A stretch of DNA of 64,000 bases from Phaeosaccion multiseriatum (GCA_965112735.1 OZ218956.1:744001-808000); one strand, 5' to 3'. Positions 52,744-64,000 are shown, counted from the first letter of the stretch. The notes: a model not told the origin generated them from the letters alone. Made by a program: numbers and translations.

Positions 52744-55066
52744 TCAGGGGGTTCGGGCGGCCAAAACCCTCTCTTGAATATTCCAGAAACAGGATGGGTT
52801 TGGCGGGCGCACCTCTCTAGTGTGCTGTATGCGCCTCTCGGCTGCCCAATCAAAGTCGGAAGCCATCCTTCTGAAGCGCTTGTGGACCCCCCTAGCCTCT
52901 GCCTCACACTTCTTACGAAGGGTTGCGTCCTTCTCCTCCCTCGTCAGCTCCGGATCAACAATGTCGTCAGCGTCCGTCCCCATCACCGGACAGGTCCTGC
53001 CCTTGGTGCTTCGTCCGTTTCTTCGGCGGTGGTCCAGCGGCGGTAGATCCACCCGCTGAGTGCTCCACCGAGGCCTTTTGAGCCTTTGCCGCCGCTTTTG
53101 CTTCTGCCTTCTCCTCCAAGAACTTCTCGGTCATGATGGCGTACTCGGCGTAGCCTGTGAGGAAGTCCTCAACACCGATCTTTCGCTGCTCAGCCATCAT
53201 CAACGGTGACTGCATTAGACGAAGGTCAAGCAGGGCAGCAACACGATCATTTGCAGACATGCAGACAACAGCTTTCTGCAGCACGCTCTCTTCCCTCCCC
53301 AGTGCTTCTTGAAGGGGCGCACCGTCAGGCATCCGGTCAGGGAGGGCCCCCGCCGCGCCTTCTCCAAAGTGCCGCACTGCCTCCCGCAGCGCTCTAGCCC
53401 GGCAGATTCTGCCTATACGCTCACTGAAGTCCTCCACGTCCACAAAAGACCGTACAGGCCTTTTCTCTCCCACTGCCTCCAGGTCGATACACTGCATGCG
53501 GTCAGCGCGCAAGGCGCGGAACAGCTCGGTCTTCACAAGAGGGGTGAATGCTTCGGTGTAAGCCTTCTCGTTCTGCGCAATAACTGTGAGCTTCCGCGTC
53601 ACGTCAAAAGACTGCCTCCATCTCCTTCAACTGCCCCCATTGCTCGTCCATCACTCTAGCCAACGCTGGGACTCTCTTCTCTATCATGTAGACTCTATGG
53701 GCTTTCCACTGCCACAGGCGCGAGCACAGTAGAGAGTGGACCGATGCGATGCGAGTTGTGTTGATGCTCAGCTCTGGCTTGATCTTTGCATTGACGCCGA
53801 CCCTCCTGCAAATATCCCACAGTTCCTCCACACGGACCTTGTGAGAAAACAGCTTAGCCACTGCCCGGGCTCGCTTAAGAAGTGCCTGCCCCTCCGGGAA
53901 CGGATTGATCGGAACCTTCTTCCTTGAGTGGCACCACATGTCCCACGGCAGACGAGCCCACCTGCGCAATGACATGAGAGAGAGGGAGACGGAGGGAGTG
54001 AGGCGGGTAGGCTTGATAATAGGAGAAAAGAGACAGCGAGCAGCTAGACAACGACGCAAAGCAGTTCATGGTCTATCTGCCTGCTTCACTCCCGCTCCCC
54101 CCACCCCTCCCTACACCCTTGACGCCGACGCCCGAGCTCACCTTGTCAAAAAGCATGCATCAAGCACGTGTGCTCTTCCTGCCCCAGCTCGGCGGCCACA
54201 CCAAGTGCCGCCCCACCTTCCATAGCACCGATCAACACATCCTCCAGCTTGACACCGCCTCGCTCCTCCATCATCTCCCTGAAAAGGTTTGCCACATTGA
54301 TATCGGTACAGTGGGCAGGCGAGGTTGGGAGTCCTACACAGATGAGCGATTCCTCGAATAGTCGGGAGGAATGAGCTGGAGGCCCAAAGCTTCGTACTTT
54401 TGGCCTGAAGCAAGCGTTCCACCGTCGTGCAGGGCCTGGGCAATTAGGTTACCACTGTGACTCTGCCGCGTAGCAGAGAGCTTCTCCTTGAGGAAGAAGA
54501 GGAAGAAGCTAAACTCTGCCTCCACACACTTTTGGAGATTCTGCCGATTGAGGCACAGTGCGCCGCTTCACCGTACCTCCGTGGGTCCGCACCATCCAGT
54601 ATTGCTCTAACTTTCTTTCCTTCCTCCCTCCTTCTTCTTGGAGATGCACTGCTGCGAGTAGACGTACCACTGAGCCTGCGTCACAAACGCATGATGCTTG
54701 GCTGTGAAGCCTGTTGTGTTGCAGAAGCTGACTAGTCGTCACAAACGCATGATGCTTGGCTGTGAAGCCTGCTGTGTTGCAGAAGCTGACTACCAAAGAT
54801 CTTCGCATGTCCATCTGGTGCCCCTCCCCCGCCTTCGCGACAGTGGCAATGGCAATCTGCGTCTCCGGGTGCTTCTGAGTTAAGTGAGCGATGGCTGTCT
54901 TCGTCTGAAAAGAGGCACCAGTCGGTGTCGGTGTCAAACGAAGCGCCGTGTTGCATTCCCCAATCACCGCGCCGTCTGTATCTTTGACCTTGACGCGGCA
55001 AAGAAGTTCCCCTTCTTGCCTGGAGGCCCTGTCGCCAGAGGATGATGGGCCTGCATCAAATAGCAA
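52744..55066 (-). pseudogene. Decayed hAT-family transposase
   Basis: Minus-strand fragments line up in the order of a hAT transposase. Near 54900-55060 a BED-type zinc-finger remnant has GELLCRV, two Cys and HLTQKHPET. Near 54140-54350 an RNase-H-like segment runs INVANLFREMMEERGGVKLE and ends GQEEHTCLMHAF (family C..H.). Near 53604-53960 come AKLFSHKVRVEELWDI and SINTTRIASVHSLL. From 53602 downward SFDVTRKLTVIAQ continues in another frame. A stop and frame change lie at about 53603 and another at about 52970, where KKRTK basic sequence precedes a further reading frame. A 55-bp tandem duplication (54681-54790) interrupts the N-terminal part. Acidic catalytic residues are not evident. No clear terminal repeats or target duplication were found. 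Confidence 0.6.
54681..54790. repeat. 55-bp tandem duplication inside the hAT relic
   Basis: GTCACAAACGCATGATGCTT and the following 35 bp occur twice in direct order with one difference, ending in AGAAGCTGACTA each time. Confidence 0.9.
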
Positions 55067-55238
55067 TGGCCCCAGAACGTGAACGCTTTCGCCTCGCCAG
55101 AAAGGGGCAAACCGCCGACTCTACTCCAGGGCATAGGGTTTGTGATGAGCCTTTTTGGGGGGCCGGCCCGCGGCCGCGCGCCCTGCTTTGTTTTCGCTGA
55201 CATACGAAATGTGTTTATTTTCCCCATTACATTGTAAC

Positions 55239-56052
55239 ATGGCGCTCTTGTTTCATCATGAGGTACCTCAAAGAGTTTATTGGGATCGGAAGACGTTCAG
55301 CTCTGTAGAAGATCACCTCTCTGCCTTGTCCACCTCCACCACGCTCTACGTGGGAAACTTGTCGTTCTACACGACGGAGATTCAGGTGAGTGGGAGGTAA
55401 AATGGAGAGAGAGGGCTGCTTCCCTCACGGTGCACCCCCCTCCTTTCTTCTGCCTTCTCTCAGATCCACGCGTTCTTTTCACAAGTAGGACCTGTGAGGA
55501 GAGTGATCATGGGCCTGGACAGGGTCAAGCGAACTCCGTGCGGGTTCTGCTTCGTCGAGTAAGTGGGGAAGAGAAGCACGCAAACAGCACTGCTGCTTTC
55601 CCCTCTGATTTGGCGAGTGTCCTCTGTTTTCGTAGGTACTTTGATATCGCAGATACTCATGCAGGGGTGAGCTACTTGTCCGGCACCAGTCTTGATGAGA
55701 GGATCATCCGTGCAGAGCTGGACCCCGGCTTTCGGCAAGGACGGCAATTTGGAAGAGGTGCAGCAGGAGGGCAGGTAAGACCTGTGTCGTGTCCGGGCAG
55801 GGAGGGACTTTCTCTCTCTCTACATATACGTCCCCTTTCAATCTTGTCTCGTTCCCGCTTGACCATGCGTGTCTCTGGCATGCAAAGGTGCGGGACGGGC
55901 GCTTGAAGCAGGACCCAGGAAGGCCCCAACAGCAGCTGCCAGTCCGGGTGGAGAAGAGAGACCGCCCAGATGCGAGAGATGACGGGAACGATGCGTCAAA
56001 GAAGGCGAAGCGAAAAGAAGGCGCAGATACCCCAGAAGAGATGCAGGCATGA
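55239..56052 (+). CDS. NCBP2: Nuclear cap-binding protein subunit 2 (CBP20)
   Basis: RNA-recognition-motif protein that binds the m7G cap of nuclear transcripts together with CBP80. Four exons (55239-55385, 55464-55558, 55636-55774, 55888-56052) give 181 aa. The cap-binding RRM is highly conserved: [20 protein letters not shown] (RNP2), [20 protein letters not shown] (RNP1), [18 protein letters not shown] and the C-terminal [15 protein letters not shown] Tyr in the N-terminal helix ([10 protein letters not shown]) corresponds to one of the aromatic residues that stack on the cap. The C-terminal 50 residues are charged (KKAKRKE) and may include a nuclear signal. Confidence 0.95.
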
Positions 56053-56694
56053 CTTATTTTAGGATAATTGGGGGTTGACGGCGTATAGCTGGAGACGCGA
56101 GGAGTCGATGCGCAGCACACGCTAGTTGAGCGCGTTGTTGGCCTCCCTGGCTCAGTAGGCGACACCACATGGCCGCCCAAGCCAAAGCGGGGGCGAGATG
56201 CGAGGCGACTGCTCCTCAGAGCGCCAGCAGCAGTTGCAGAGCAGCAGGGGGAAGCTCTCGCCAAGACGATCATACTTCCGAACCACCATCAGCAGCACTA
56301 GCAGCAGCAGCAGCAGCAGCAGCAGGGTGCTCACGGGGTGTAAGTAGAAGCTTGGCGCCGGGGCGGCACAGTGTCCGGCGACCACTTGGAATCTGGAGGC
56401 AGGGAGCGCACCTCCAAGCAATCCCGTTGTGTGCCGTCCATCGCCCGGACTCAGCAGGAGCCTTTCTTCGGGGTCTGAGAGCTTTTCCAGCACACGAAGA
56501 TGCGCTTGCTCTCAGAAACTGCATCGCGCCCAGCCGCACCAGCTCGCGGACGGTTCGTGGACGCCTTTCACCCATGCCATCGTTTGGGGGCCGGGGGCAG
56601 GGAGGGGTCGGTCAAAGTGAGGGCCTAGCTCCACTCACGGGCTCTCTCATTCTGGCTCGAATCGCCAGACCTTCCCTTGTTGCTCCTCTCAGCC
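56053..56694. other. Intergenic region, uncertain coding content
   Basis: About 640 bp between CBP20 and ARL2 with overlapping ORFs on both strands. These include a minus-strand frame with a Leu-rich stretch that comes from a CAG-type trinucleotide repeat at 56287-56325. No domain is recognisable, and I do not call a gene. Confidence 0.4.
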
Positions 56695-57518
56695 CTACTC
56701 CAAGACAAATATTCGAGAAGCAATGTCATTGACCATCCAGTCCATACCCTCAACTAAGCCACTTCCCGTAACAGCGCTGCACGCCCGTATTGACCAATGC
56801 TTCTTTTCTAAAACTGATCCGGAGAGGTCCAATGCATCTGCAACTTGAGACACCGAGAGCGCCCCATCCATGTCCTGGGGGGAGTAAAGGCGGTTGGTAA
56901 GGCCTTGCAGAAGCGGAGGGTCATTCACTGTCAATGCTTTGCATTGCTTGCTTACTTGCTTGTTCGCCAGAATGAGCAGCGATGCGCCTTCGAGCTTCTC
57001 TTGGTGCAGAAGAGCGAAGAGCTCGTCCTTGCACAACTTGAGAAGGTCGGGGTGGGGGAGAGACGTAAACACAGCGACACCTTACAGTGTACGGACAAGG
57101 AATTATCGAGGTCGTACCTGGAGCCGATCTCGGTCTGCGCTATCCACTACGAAGACTAACCCATCCGTCTTTTCAAAGTAATTCCTCCAATAGCTACGAA
57201 TTGTCTGCTGCCCTCCCACATCCCACACGCTGAGACTAAAGCCTCGGTGCTCCAGAGTCTGGATGTTGAAGCCGAGGGTTGGACTTATGGTTGAAATGTC
57301 CTCCCCATTGAACTTCTTTACAATGGTGGTCTTCCCCGCATTGTCCAGGCCACTTGAAAGAACAAGAGACAGAGAGGGAGGGGAGAGGGGGTGAGAGAGT
57401 TTAGGGAGGGGAGACAAAGAGAAAAATAGTCGGAGGGATGGGGACATACTCACAGAATCAAGAGACGAAGCTCTCTCTCCTTCCGCTTAACCTTCTTCAG
57501 GATGCTGAGCAAGCCCAT
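56695..57518 (-). CDS. ARL2: ARF-like GTPase ARL2
   Basis: Small GTPase that works with tubulin cofactor D in alpha/beta-tubulin folding and with PDE6D-like carriers. It starts [20 protein letters not shown] at 57518, the typical ARL2 opening. It contains the P-loop [18 protein letters not shown], switch [18 protein letters not shown], switch [19 protein letters not shown], the NKQD motif split by an intron (LILANKQ then DMDG) and the SAV-type motif CSAVTGSG. It ends [10 protein letters not shown]. Short introns occur after LRLLIL, DRDRLQ and NKQ. The protein is about 185 aa, as usual. The Gly-2 myristoylation position is present, though ARL2 is generally not myristoylated. Confidence 0.95.
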
Positions 57519-57598
57519 TTTTTCGCCCCTTTCGTACCCAGGGTTCTAATTCCTATGTCAACAAACCGTTACCCGGTCTCTTCACATCTTGAAGCACG

Positions 57599-59263
57599 AT
57601 GGAGTACAAGGACGATGACAGCATTCCTATCTCTCCACATGGGCAGCTTCTCGGGGGGGATCACTCTCCAACCGCCGGGGACACCAAGGCCTTTTTTGAG
57701 CGCAAGTCCACTGCTAGGGAGAGCATAGTTGGGGATGGGTCCTGGCTGTCGCCCTCGCTCACGATATCCGAAAACAGCTCGGAGGTGTTCTGCACCAAGT
57801 TCTCGCCGGACGGCAAGTAAGTGTGGTCGTGCCCGGACCTGATCTCTCCTCTCTCTTTCGATGCTGCTGTGCTAATGGAAATTAACGCTCTGGAACTCCA
57901 AAAGATTTCTAGCAGCGGGTTGTGGAGATGGAGCTATACGCGTCTTCAACACGTCGACGGGAAGACTGGCGTACAATCTGCAGGCGGGCTCGGCAATGGC
58001 TCTTCCGTGCACGGCTCTTCGCTTCCGGCCGACCACTGCGCAGGCGAAAACCAAGTACGAGAGGCAGTACTGGGCACTCGCTCTTCCACAGAGGCCTGGC
58101 TTACGGAGCGCGCCTGTCCCCCCTTACGGCTGTACAATCTCAGGAATGTTCTCGTTGCTGTGAACGCCGCTGGGACAATCCAGCACTGGCACATGACTTC
58201 CAGCAAGTGCCTAAACACGATCAGGCACGAGAATCAGTTTTACGCTTTGGACTACCGTGAAGACGGACAGGTGAGTACAGTGTGTGTTTGTGTCCTACTT
58301 GTGCCAAAGTAGAGCTGTGTGTGACAATGGACGTACTCTCTCCCCGAAAAAATACTGAAACCAAGGTGTTCGGAGTGGCGGGGAAGGACCACGTCGTGCG
58401 TATCTTTGACGAGAGCACAAAGCAAGAGACTCTACAACTTGCTGGAGGGACTGGGTACGGCTCGAGCTCCGCCCCGGGGCACTCCAATCGAGTCTTTTCT
58501 ATCAAGTTCCATCCAGAGGAGAGAGAGGTGATGTTGAAGACGGGAGGTGGGGATCCCGCGGTCATGGGGTTTATTTGTCTCACTCTTTCCCTCCTTTTCC
58601 GCTGCACAAGATGGTCCTGTCTGGAGGGTGGGACAACACAATTCAGGTAAGAGGCTTGGGCTGCGGTTGACATTGCAGTGTTATCGTCGATACGCTAAAT
58701 CAACTTCCTCTTTGCGACATCTCCAGATTTGGGACATGCGAGCGGGGCACTCCGTTCGAAGTATCTATGGCCCGCACATTAGTGGGGATTCTCTGGACAT
58801 TTGTGGAAACGAAATCCTGGCAGGCTCATGGTAAGTGTAGCCCATATAGCTCTCCATCTAGCTTTCGCGCGCGCAATTTCTAACGTTGCCTCCAAAACAT
58901 GTCCCCAGGCGACCCGAAAATGCCCTGGAGCTGTGGGACTATGGCTCCGGCGAGCTGATCCGCAGCGTGCAGTGGTCCAAGTCCCGCTCATCGCAGCCAA
59001 CTCTGCTCTACGCCGCGCAATTCAGTAAAGCTTGCGATGGAGGGCGCTATATTGTGGCGGGTGGCAGTGGGGCCAATGAGGCCAAGGTCTTTGACCACTC
59101 AAATGGAGACAACCTGGTCGGGACCATTACTGGTCTTTCTAGAGGCATTTTCACGGTGGATGTTTCTCCCGACCAAGAGGTGAAAAAGTTGGCGGTGGCT
59201 GGAGGAGACGCCTCCATTCGCATCATCGATATAATGGAGACAGGAGACGAGGACTACAAATAG
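57599..59263 (+). CDS. WD40-repeat protein
   Basis: A beta-propeller protein of unknown role. It starts MEYKDDDSIPISPHGQ. Exon 1 ends in FSPDGK, and a second exon beginning FLAAGCGDGAIRVFN continues the blade. Further exons carry NVLVAVNAAGTIQHWHM, VFGVAGKDHVVRIFD, MVLSGGWDNTIQ, IWDMRAGHSVRSIYG, NALELWDYGSGELIRSV and LAVAGGDASIRIIDI. Seven introns or so, all short, separate the blades. The N-terminal 60 residues are acidic and Ser-rich, without a domain. Divergent from ARL2 with about 80 bp between starts. No orthologous family could be assigned with confidence. Confidence 0.8.
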
Positions 59264-59292
59264 CCCCCCGCCCCACCCTCCCCCTCTCCCTC

Positions 59293-60443
59293 TCATCCTC
59301 CTGTGTACAATCCATTGAATAAGAAGCTGAATTCGTCCTGTCGCTGTGGAGGCACACCTGCGACCCCAAAGAGTGCCCAAAACAATCCTCGCGCTACCAC
59401 CTTCGCACAAACGCCCGCGCACATTGCCGCGAGAGCCAGCCTACGATTCGTCTTGAAGCGCGGCGGATGCTGCTGCAAAAATCCTTCTCTCCTTCTCCGG
59501 CTCGAGTGCTGGGGAGCGAAACTGCCCTCCCCGTTGGGGGCGACAAAGACGGCTAGTACGACCGACAGAGCGAGGTGCTGGCTCGTGAGAACGAGGAGGC
59601 TAATGGTGTTGAGGATGACGATTTGTTCGTCCCATATCATCACGAACAAGGCCAAGAACTTGACGAAGCTCGGAAAGAGGACAGCCCTGTGCACCGTAGA
59701 CAAAAAATCTTCCTGTCCAGCGCCCACCGCAGCCTTGGTAATGGCCTTCAGCAGCGATGCCCCCCCGGCAGAGGCGCTGTCCGTGCTGCCACTTGCACCA
59801 GCCGTGCCACCATCGGGATGCCTCAGCTTGGCTTGGCGATACACAACAACTACCCCAAACACTCCAAGAAGGAACATGGCATGTTCCCAACAGCACATGA
59901 CAAGAATAGACCCCAAGTATGACAGCGAAGCCGCTGATACATGGCCGGCTCCAGTCTGAAAAGAGCTCGTGACCGAATACGTGGCTGCTCCACTGTGATC
60001 CTCGCAAACCTCGAGCAGCTGCTTGTCAGAGCAAGGAACAAAACCCACAGCAGTTAGATCTCTCTATCCTGCCGTTCTGCCAAAGCACAAGCGCTCACTA
60101 ATCGAGCCCACAGGTCGCTCACCGGAGTCTGGGTCAAGCCCAGATGGATGAGGCCTGCGTCCAGGACCAGCAGGCAGATGGTCACTTGCCACAGTTTCCA
60201 CGAAGCGGAAGCAGCAATCGCTTTCCCAGACTGGCCCAGGTGGCTATCCCTGTTAAACAGTAGGTGGCGGTAAGCCTGTGCGCGATGCAGGGCCAAGTCA
60301 ATGGCCAGCAACACGCGCTCGTACTCTACATACTTGTCAGCCACACTGCCGCAACTCTGGCATCTCTCCAGGCGGATACTTAACGCGGAGTACTGCTTGT
60401 ACAGCTGCCGCACCCTACTCCCGCAAACCACGCAGGCGAACAT
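59293..60443 (-). CDS. ARV1: ARV1-like ER membrane protein
   Basis: ER protein of the ARV1 family, involved in sterol distribution and GPI-anchor synthesis. Two exons (60443-60123, 60018-59293) give 348 aa. The N-terminal ARV1 homology domain has the zinc-binding pattern CVVCGS and CQSCGS flanking YKQYSALSIRLERC, followed by VADKYVEYERVLLAIDLALH and RAQAYRHLLFNR. These match the family's CxxCG..Y.EYS...I+L..C..C...AD+Y+EYD block. Several transmembrane segments follow (WQVTICLLVLDAGLIHL, LGVFGVVVV, LNTISLLVL and others). The first exon ends at CAG-ACT-CCG before GTGAGC. The C-terminus is longer than in yeast and plants. Confidence 0.9.
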
Positions 60444-60643
60444 TCGCTGTAAAGCTTTTTACCCCATGTAAAGAGCCAAGAGCCCTCACGAAGCAAGCGA
60501 ACATTCGCGCTCTTAACTCTTTACAATACTTCATTTCGAGGTGAGCGCGTTTGGGTAGAACGCCCTCCCAAACACCCCCAGGAAATGAAACGGTATCTGT
60601 GAAAATAAAGAAAAAAGAAAAGACATAACATAATAATAGCATT
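60444..60643. promoter_or_regulatory. Divergent promoter of ARV1 and coiled-coil gene
   Basis: A 200-bp spacer. The decamer GCGAACATTCGC occurs twice nearby (at the ARV1 start, about 60437, and at 60496), a palindromic word that may be a regulatory site. An A/T-rich stretch precedes the plus-strand ATG. Confidence 0.4.
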
Positions 60644-63600
60644 ATGACGGACAAGGAGGGGGGGGCGGGGCAGGGGGGGTTTGATCCCCTCAAAGGTGAG
60701 TTCAAGAACAGAAGGGGAGAGAGAGAGGGAGGGGACGACCTCATCCTATTTTTACTATTTTGCCCCTTCTCTTGACACTGCAGAGGAGGACTCCACTACA
60801 TGGGAGGACGAAGAGAGCGAGATGAGTGTGGAGGACATACTCCACGCGATGAACCTGGAGGAGAAGCGTCGGAAGGCCAAGATTGTGGCTGCGAAGGATC
60901 GAAAGGCACTTCTGGAGAGGGTAAAGGCTATTCAAGGAGTGTCCGCTCTGAAGCAGAAGGAGGCTATCATTGCCAGGAAGAAGGCACGAATGCCGAGTAC
61001 GATTGCGAGAAACATTGCTTCGACGGTGTCTAAGGTTGCTAAGGAAGAATTTAAGGACGCCATGGAGGACGTACATATCATGTTGCGACCAGAATGGGTG
61101 AGTGAGGAGGGAGAGGTGGTGTGGATGAGTCCATAAAGCCGGCTGCTGTCGCACCCGGCAATGTCTCTGCTCTGAGTCCCGGTGCTCGAACCCCGTCCTG
61201 CAGCTCACACGGGAAGGGAGGCGTGCCAAGCATCTTCAGCGTATTTCACGGGCGGAACGCCAAATGGGGGCCATCTACCAGGAGCTCGCTAATACTCGGC
61301 AGAAAGAAGGAGAGCGGAAAAAGGTGGGCTGGTTGTTCTTCTCCGCCCCCTTGCGGCTTTCGTGGTGCACGAGTTAACGCATCGTCCTTTTGAACTCTGT
61401 CTCTGTGCCCAGCTCGACTACATTAGCTGGAAGACTAGAAAAGACATGCTGGAAAAGGGCAAGACCACCGACATGCTCAAGACACGCCTTGTAGTGATGG
61501 AAGACCTGAAGAAGCGAGAAGAGGACCTGAATCGATACCACGAGCGGATCGAGGCGGACTACATAAAGAGGAAGGTTGAGGAGCGAGAGAGGAAGGAGGC
61601 ACACCTTCAGGTACTGTGTGTTTTGAAAGCTCCTTGTTCAATGGTTGAGGCCGTCAACTGAAGGGCCAACGAACGACATTTCCCCGTCGAGCAGGCTCGC
61701 GAACACAAGCGCCAAGAGACTTCTCTAGCTCTCGCCAAACATTGGGATGAGCAAGGCATCATCTTGCGCCAACGAGCCAAGCAGCTGAATGAAGCGAGGA
61801 GGGAAAACATTGGCAAAGGCTACGTGGGGAAGCTTGGTCCACTTCAGGACGTGCTAGTGAGTGCTCCTAGGATGAAGTTAGTATACATGTATTGATATTC
61901 TGACGGGGGGGTTTGGGTCCTCTTGTATTTGTCCAGGAGGCTGCTCGGGAGGGGAAAGTAGAAGACCAAACCACGGCGCCTGAGGTGAATCACGGACAAG
62001 TGGCAACCATGCTTGCTGACAAGTTGGGTATTTATGCCCCGCCAGAAGCGCACTCTGCCTCCCAGGGTGGAGGCGGAGAGGACCCCTTCGAGGTCGACCT
62101 CTTCCAGCGCACGCTACAGGTTCGTCCTCGACCCTCCCTTTTTTTGTTTCGGCCCCCAGATAGTAGTGTCCGGTTTAAGTCTCCCTCCCTTGCCTTTTGT
62201 CTTGGCCAGGTGTCCCATGAAGAGGAGTGGGTCCGGCTTGCGGAGCTGGAGTCGGAGGAGCAAAGGACTCAGGCACTGTACGACTCTCTCCAGGTGAGGA
62301 CCCACGCGCGCCACTGGAAACAAGATGATGTGTTGGTCATTCAGTGTCTCCTGTCTTGTTTGTTCCAGGTTGAAATTGCTGCCCGTGGGGATGAGGTCGA
62401 TCGACTCGTGGATCTACGGGGTCGTCTGGAGGCGGAGAGGAAACAGCTGACTGAAGAGCACGTGCTGATGATGAGAGACTCGAGGGCAGCCAATAGGGAC
62501 CTTAGCGTCGTGGAGAAACAGGTAAAGGCAACACATGGGGGAGGGAGGGGGGATGCTTTTCATGTGCACCGTCCTGTCAACCATGGGTCCCCACGCAAAC
62601 GTCCTCCCATCTTTTGAAATGCAACGCAGATGCAGCACATGCGAAAGTTGAGGCAACGAGACATCCGCAACCAACTAGTCAGCCTGCAACAAAGCGTCGT
62701 AGCGAGCCGCAAGCTTGCATCGGACGCAGAGGCTCAGTCCCTGGGGGTGGCCCAAGGCGTGGCTTCGCTCAGAGAACAGGGGAGGGAGGAGCGCCAGAGG
62801 CTCGAAGGAATGAATAGCGGTCTAGGTAAGTCGAGGCTGGAACCTCTCTCCCTTTTGTCGGGTGTCCCAAAGGAAGGCAGAACTAAGCGCCTTCCACGAC
62901 TTCCGCACATGCGATGCAGGCTCTCTGCCCCTTGTGGTGGGTCGCAGCATCACAAAGGTGCCACAGTCGAGTGGTCCATTGGCGGGCAGCAAGCCTCTGG
63001 CGGGTGGACTCCCGTCTGACGAAATGACGATGGTCATGCACGCTAGCAGGCTGGAGGTGGTAAAGGCCTCTGTTTCTGAAGCCTTGAAGATGCATTCTGC
63101 AATACTTGTGGGAGAGCGGACCGAATGGCTCTCGCTCATTGAGCGAGAGAACCGGAAGGACGACTTGGAGGCGACCCTGTCAAGGATGGCGGCGGCCTCC
63201 GAGCGCTTGAAGCTGCTCGGTGGAGAGGATGTCAAGGAGAAGCTCGTGAGGGCAGTCGCCTCCTTCAGCAGAGCGGGCGGGAAACGCCTCCTACACGATG
63301 CGGGAAAGGTAACTCAGGCGGTATCTCCCTTCCTCCCTCCCTTTTCTCCCGCCAGATGGTAAGAGAGCTCTTCCCTTTCGTCGTTCTGTGCCGCCCATGT
63401 CAACGACAGGTGATTCGAGGCGCCCTTCCGTGGTGGATGCATAGAGAAGTAAGCATGTGCGCAAATGTGGAGCGCTGGTGTCCAAAGGATGTGGAATCTG
63501 AGGTGCCCGAGGGGGTGGCCACGCAAGAGGAGAATGAAGGCATTCCCAAGAAGGCCGATGAGGAGGTAGGGGCTTTGGCGGGACATGTCGCGGCGGTGAA

Positions 63601-63918
63601 CGGAGCTGACCCGGCGAATCACGCGGAACGAATGCAAGGATGCAGGTGAGTGTTTGCTGAGTCATCTAACTGCGTTCGGTTCGCAGAGTCGTTTGTTTCG
63701 CCTTCTTCCTAACTTCTGCAGTAATATCTTCCTGCCTTTTGCCACAGTCTATCGCGCGCAAGCATGGGCTACATTACGGGCGTTGTGCCGCTGCCGAAGT
63801 TTGAGCTGTGGACCATCAGTCTCGCAGTCACGAGGAGGGACCTCTGCTCGGATGATTGTGGCGACCCAAATGACTGGGTCGGGGTCAAGCTCGGACCGAC
63901 CTTAGATCAGCTCGCCGA
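60644..63918 (+). CDS. Long coiled-coil protein, cut by window end
   Basis: Not assigned to a family. At least eleven exons from ATG 60644 (exon 1 60644-60695) to an exon ending at a GAG/GTGCGT donor near 63918; the gene continues beyond the window. Almost all exons encode highly charged helix: SVEDILHAMNLEEKRRKAKI, IIARKKARMPSTIARN, KTRKDMLEKGKTTDMLK, EERERKEAHLQ, LRQRAKQLNEARRENI, LEAERKQLTEEHVLMM and MQHMRKLRQRDIRNQL. The final exon differs (MGYITGVVPLPKFELW and ISLAVTRRDLCSDDCGD) and may begin a separate domain. The layout is common among flagellar and centriolar coiled-coil proteins, which would suit its neighbours, but nothing in the sequence proves that. Confidence 0.65.
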
Positions 63919-64000
63919 GGTGCGTCGAGTCCCGTCTGTGCACCTCTTGCAATGCCTATTGTCGCCCGAAACGTTCACTCCCACTTGTCTCTTTTGTTGT

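Noticed and set aside
56152-56493. Minus-strand ORF with a predicted membrane segment
   Set aside because: The Leu run comes from a CAG-type trinucleotide repeat, and the rest has no similarity to anything I know.

Overview
This is nuclear DNA of a eukaryote. The genes are compact and mostly interrupted by short (about 50-150 nt) GT-AG introns, polyadenylation-type AATAAA motifs occur, and no operons are seen. The gene content is that of a centriole- or flagellum-bearing microbial eukaryote: SAS-6 head domain, WRAP73, an XMAP215/TOG protein, dynein light chain LC8, dynactin-type ARP10 and ARL2. It sits beside genes typical of photosynthetic or fungal-like protists: L-aspartate oxidase, a membrane hybrid histidine kinase, an R1R2R3 MYB and a GT37-like glycosyltransferase. 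My best guess is a stramenopile (ochrophyte) alga. That is inference from gene content, not a match to a known genome.

Layout. 0-3.5 kb: three-repeat MYB factor (+). 3.6-5.6 kb: secretory RHD3/Sey1-like GTPase (-). 5.7-7.6 kb: type II membrane glycosyltransferase (+). 7.6-10.5 kb: XRN 5'-3' exonuclease whose first exon encodes a signal peptide (-). 10.8-12.8 kb: L-aspartate oxidase (+), followed by a short foldback element. 13.2-15.9 kb: hybrid sensor kinase (-). 16.0-17.3 kb: ARP10 (+). 17.4-19.4 kb: Enhancer of polycomb (-). 19.6-20.5 kb: unknown gene (+). 20.7-22.1 kb: IMP4 (-). 22.2-27.7 kb: repeat-rich island with a foldback transposon remnant, a roughly 570-bp CTGT microsatellite, an unrecognised gene, and copies of a GC-core inverted-repeat family. 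27.8-29.8 kb: SAS-6 head-only protein (-). 30.2-31.7 kb: RFC small subunit (+). 31.7-33.1 kb: NMN adenylyltransferase (-). 33.4-36.7 kb: secreted five-domain CBM4/9-like protein with a tandem internal duplication (-). 36.7-38.4 kb: repeats and an ankyrin fragment. 38.4-38.7 kb: KEOPS Pcc1 (-). 39.0-41.2 kb: CDC48-type AAA ATPase (+). 41.2-48.2 kb: XMAP215/TOG protein (-). 48.4-48.9 kb: LC8 (+). 49.3-50.2 kb: Nnf1-like candidate (-). 50.6-52.0 kb: WRAP73 (+). 52.7-55.1 kb: decayed hAT transposase (-). 55.2-56.1 kb: CBP20 (+). 56.7-57.5 kb: ARL2 (-). 57.6-59.3 kb: WD40 protein (+). 59.3-60.4 kb: ARV1 (-). 60.6 kb to the end: a long coiled-coil protein cut by the window edge (+).

Functional themes. 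About a third of the genes act on microtubules, centrioles, dynein or the kinetochore. Two genes belong to de novo NAD synthesis (aspartate oxidase and NMNAT). IMP4, CBP20, Pcc1 and the AAA ATPase serve RNA or ribosome biogenesis. Three proteins carry N-terminal secretory signals (GTPase, XRN nuclease, CBM protein). The most unusual unexplained DNA is a dispersed repeat family with conserved TCGRCCCCTGAC-type ends. It is built from copies of a palindromic GC core separated by short duplicated words that differ from copy to copy.
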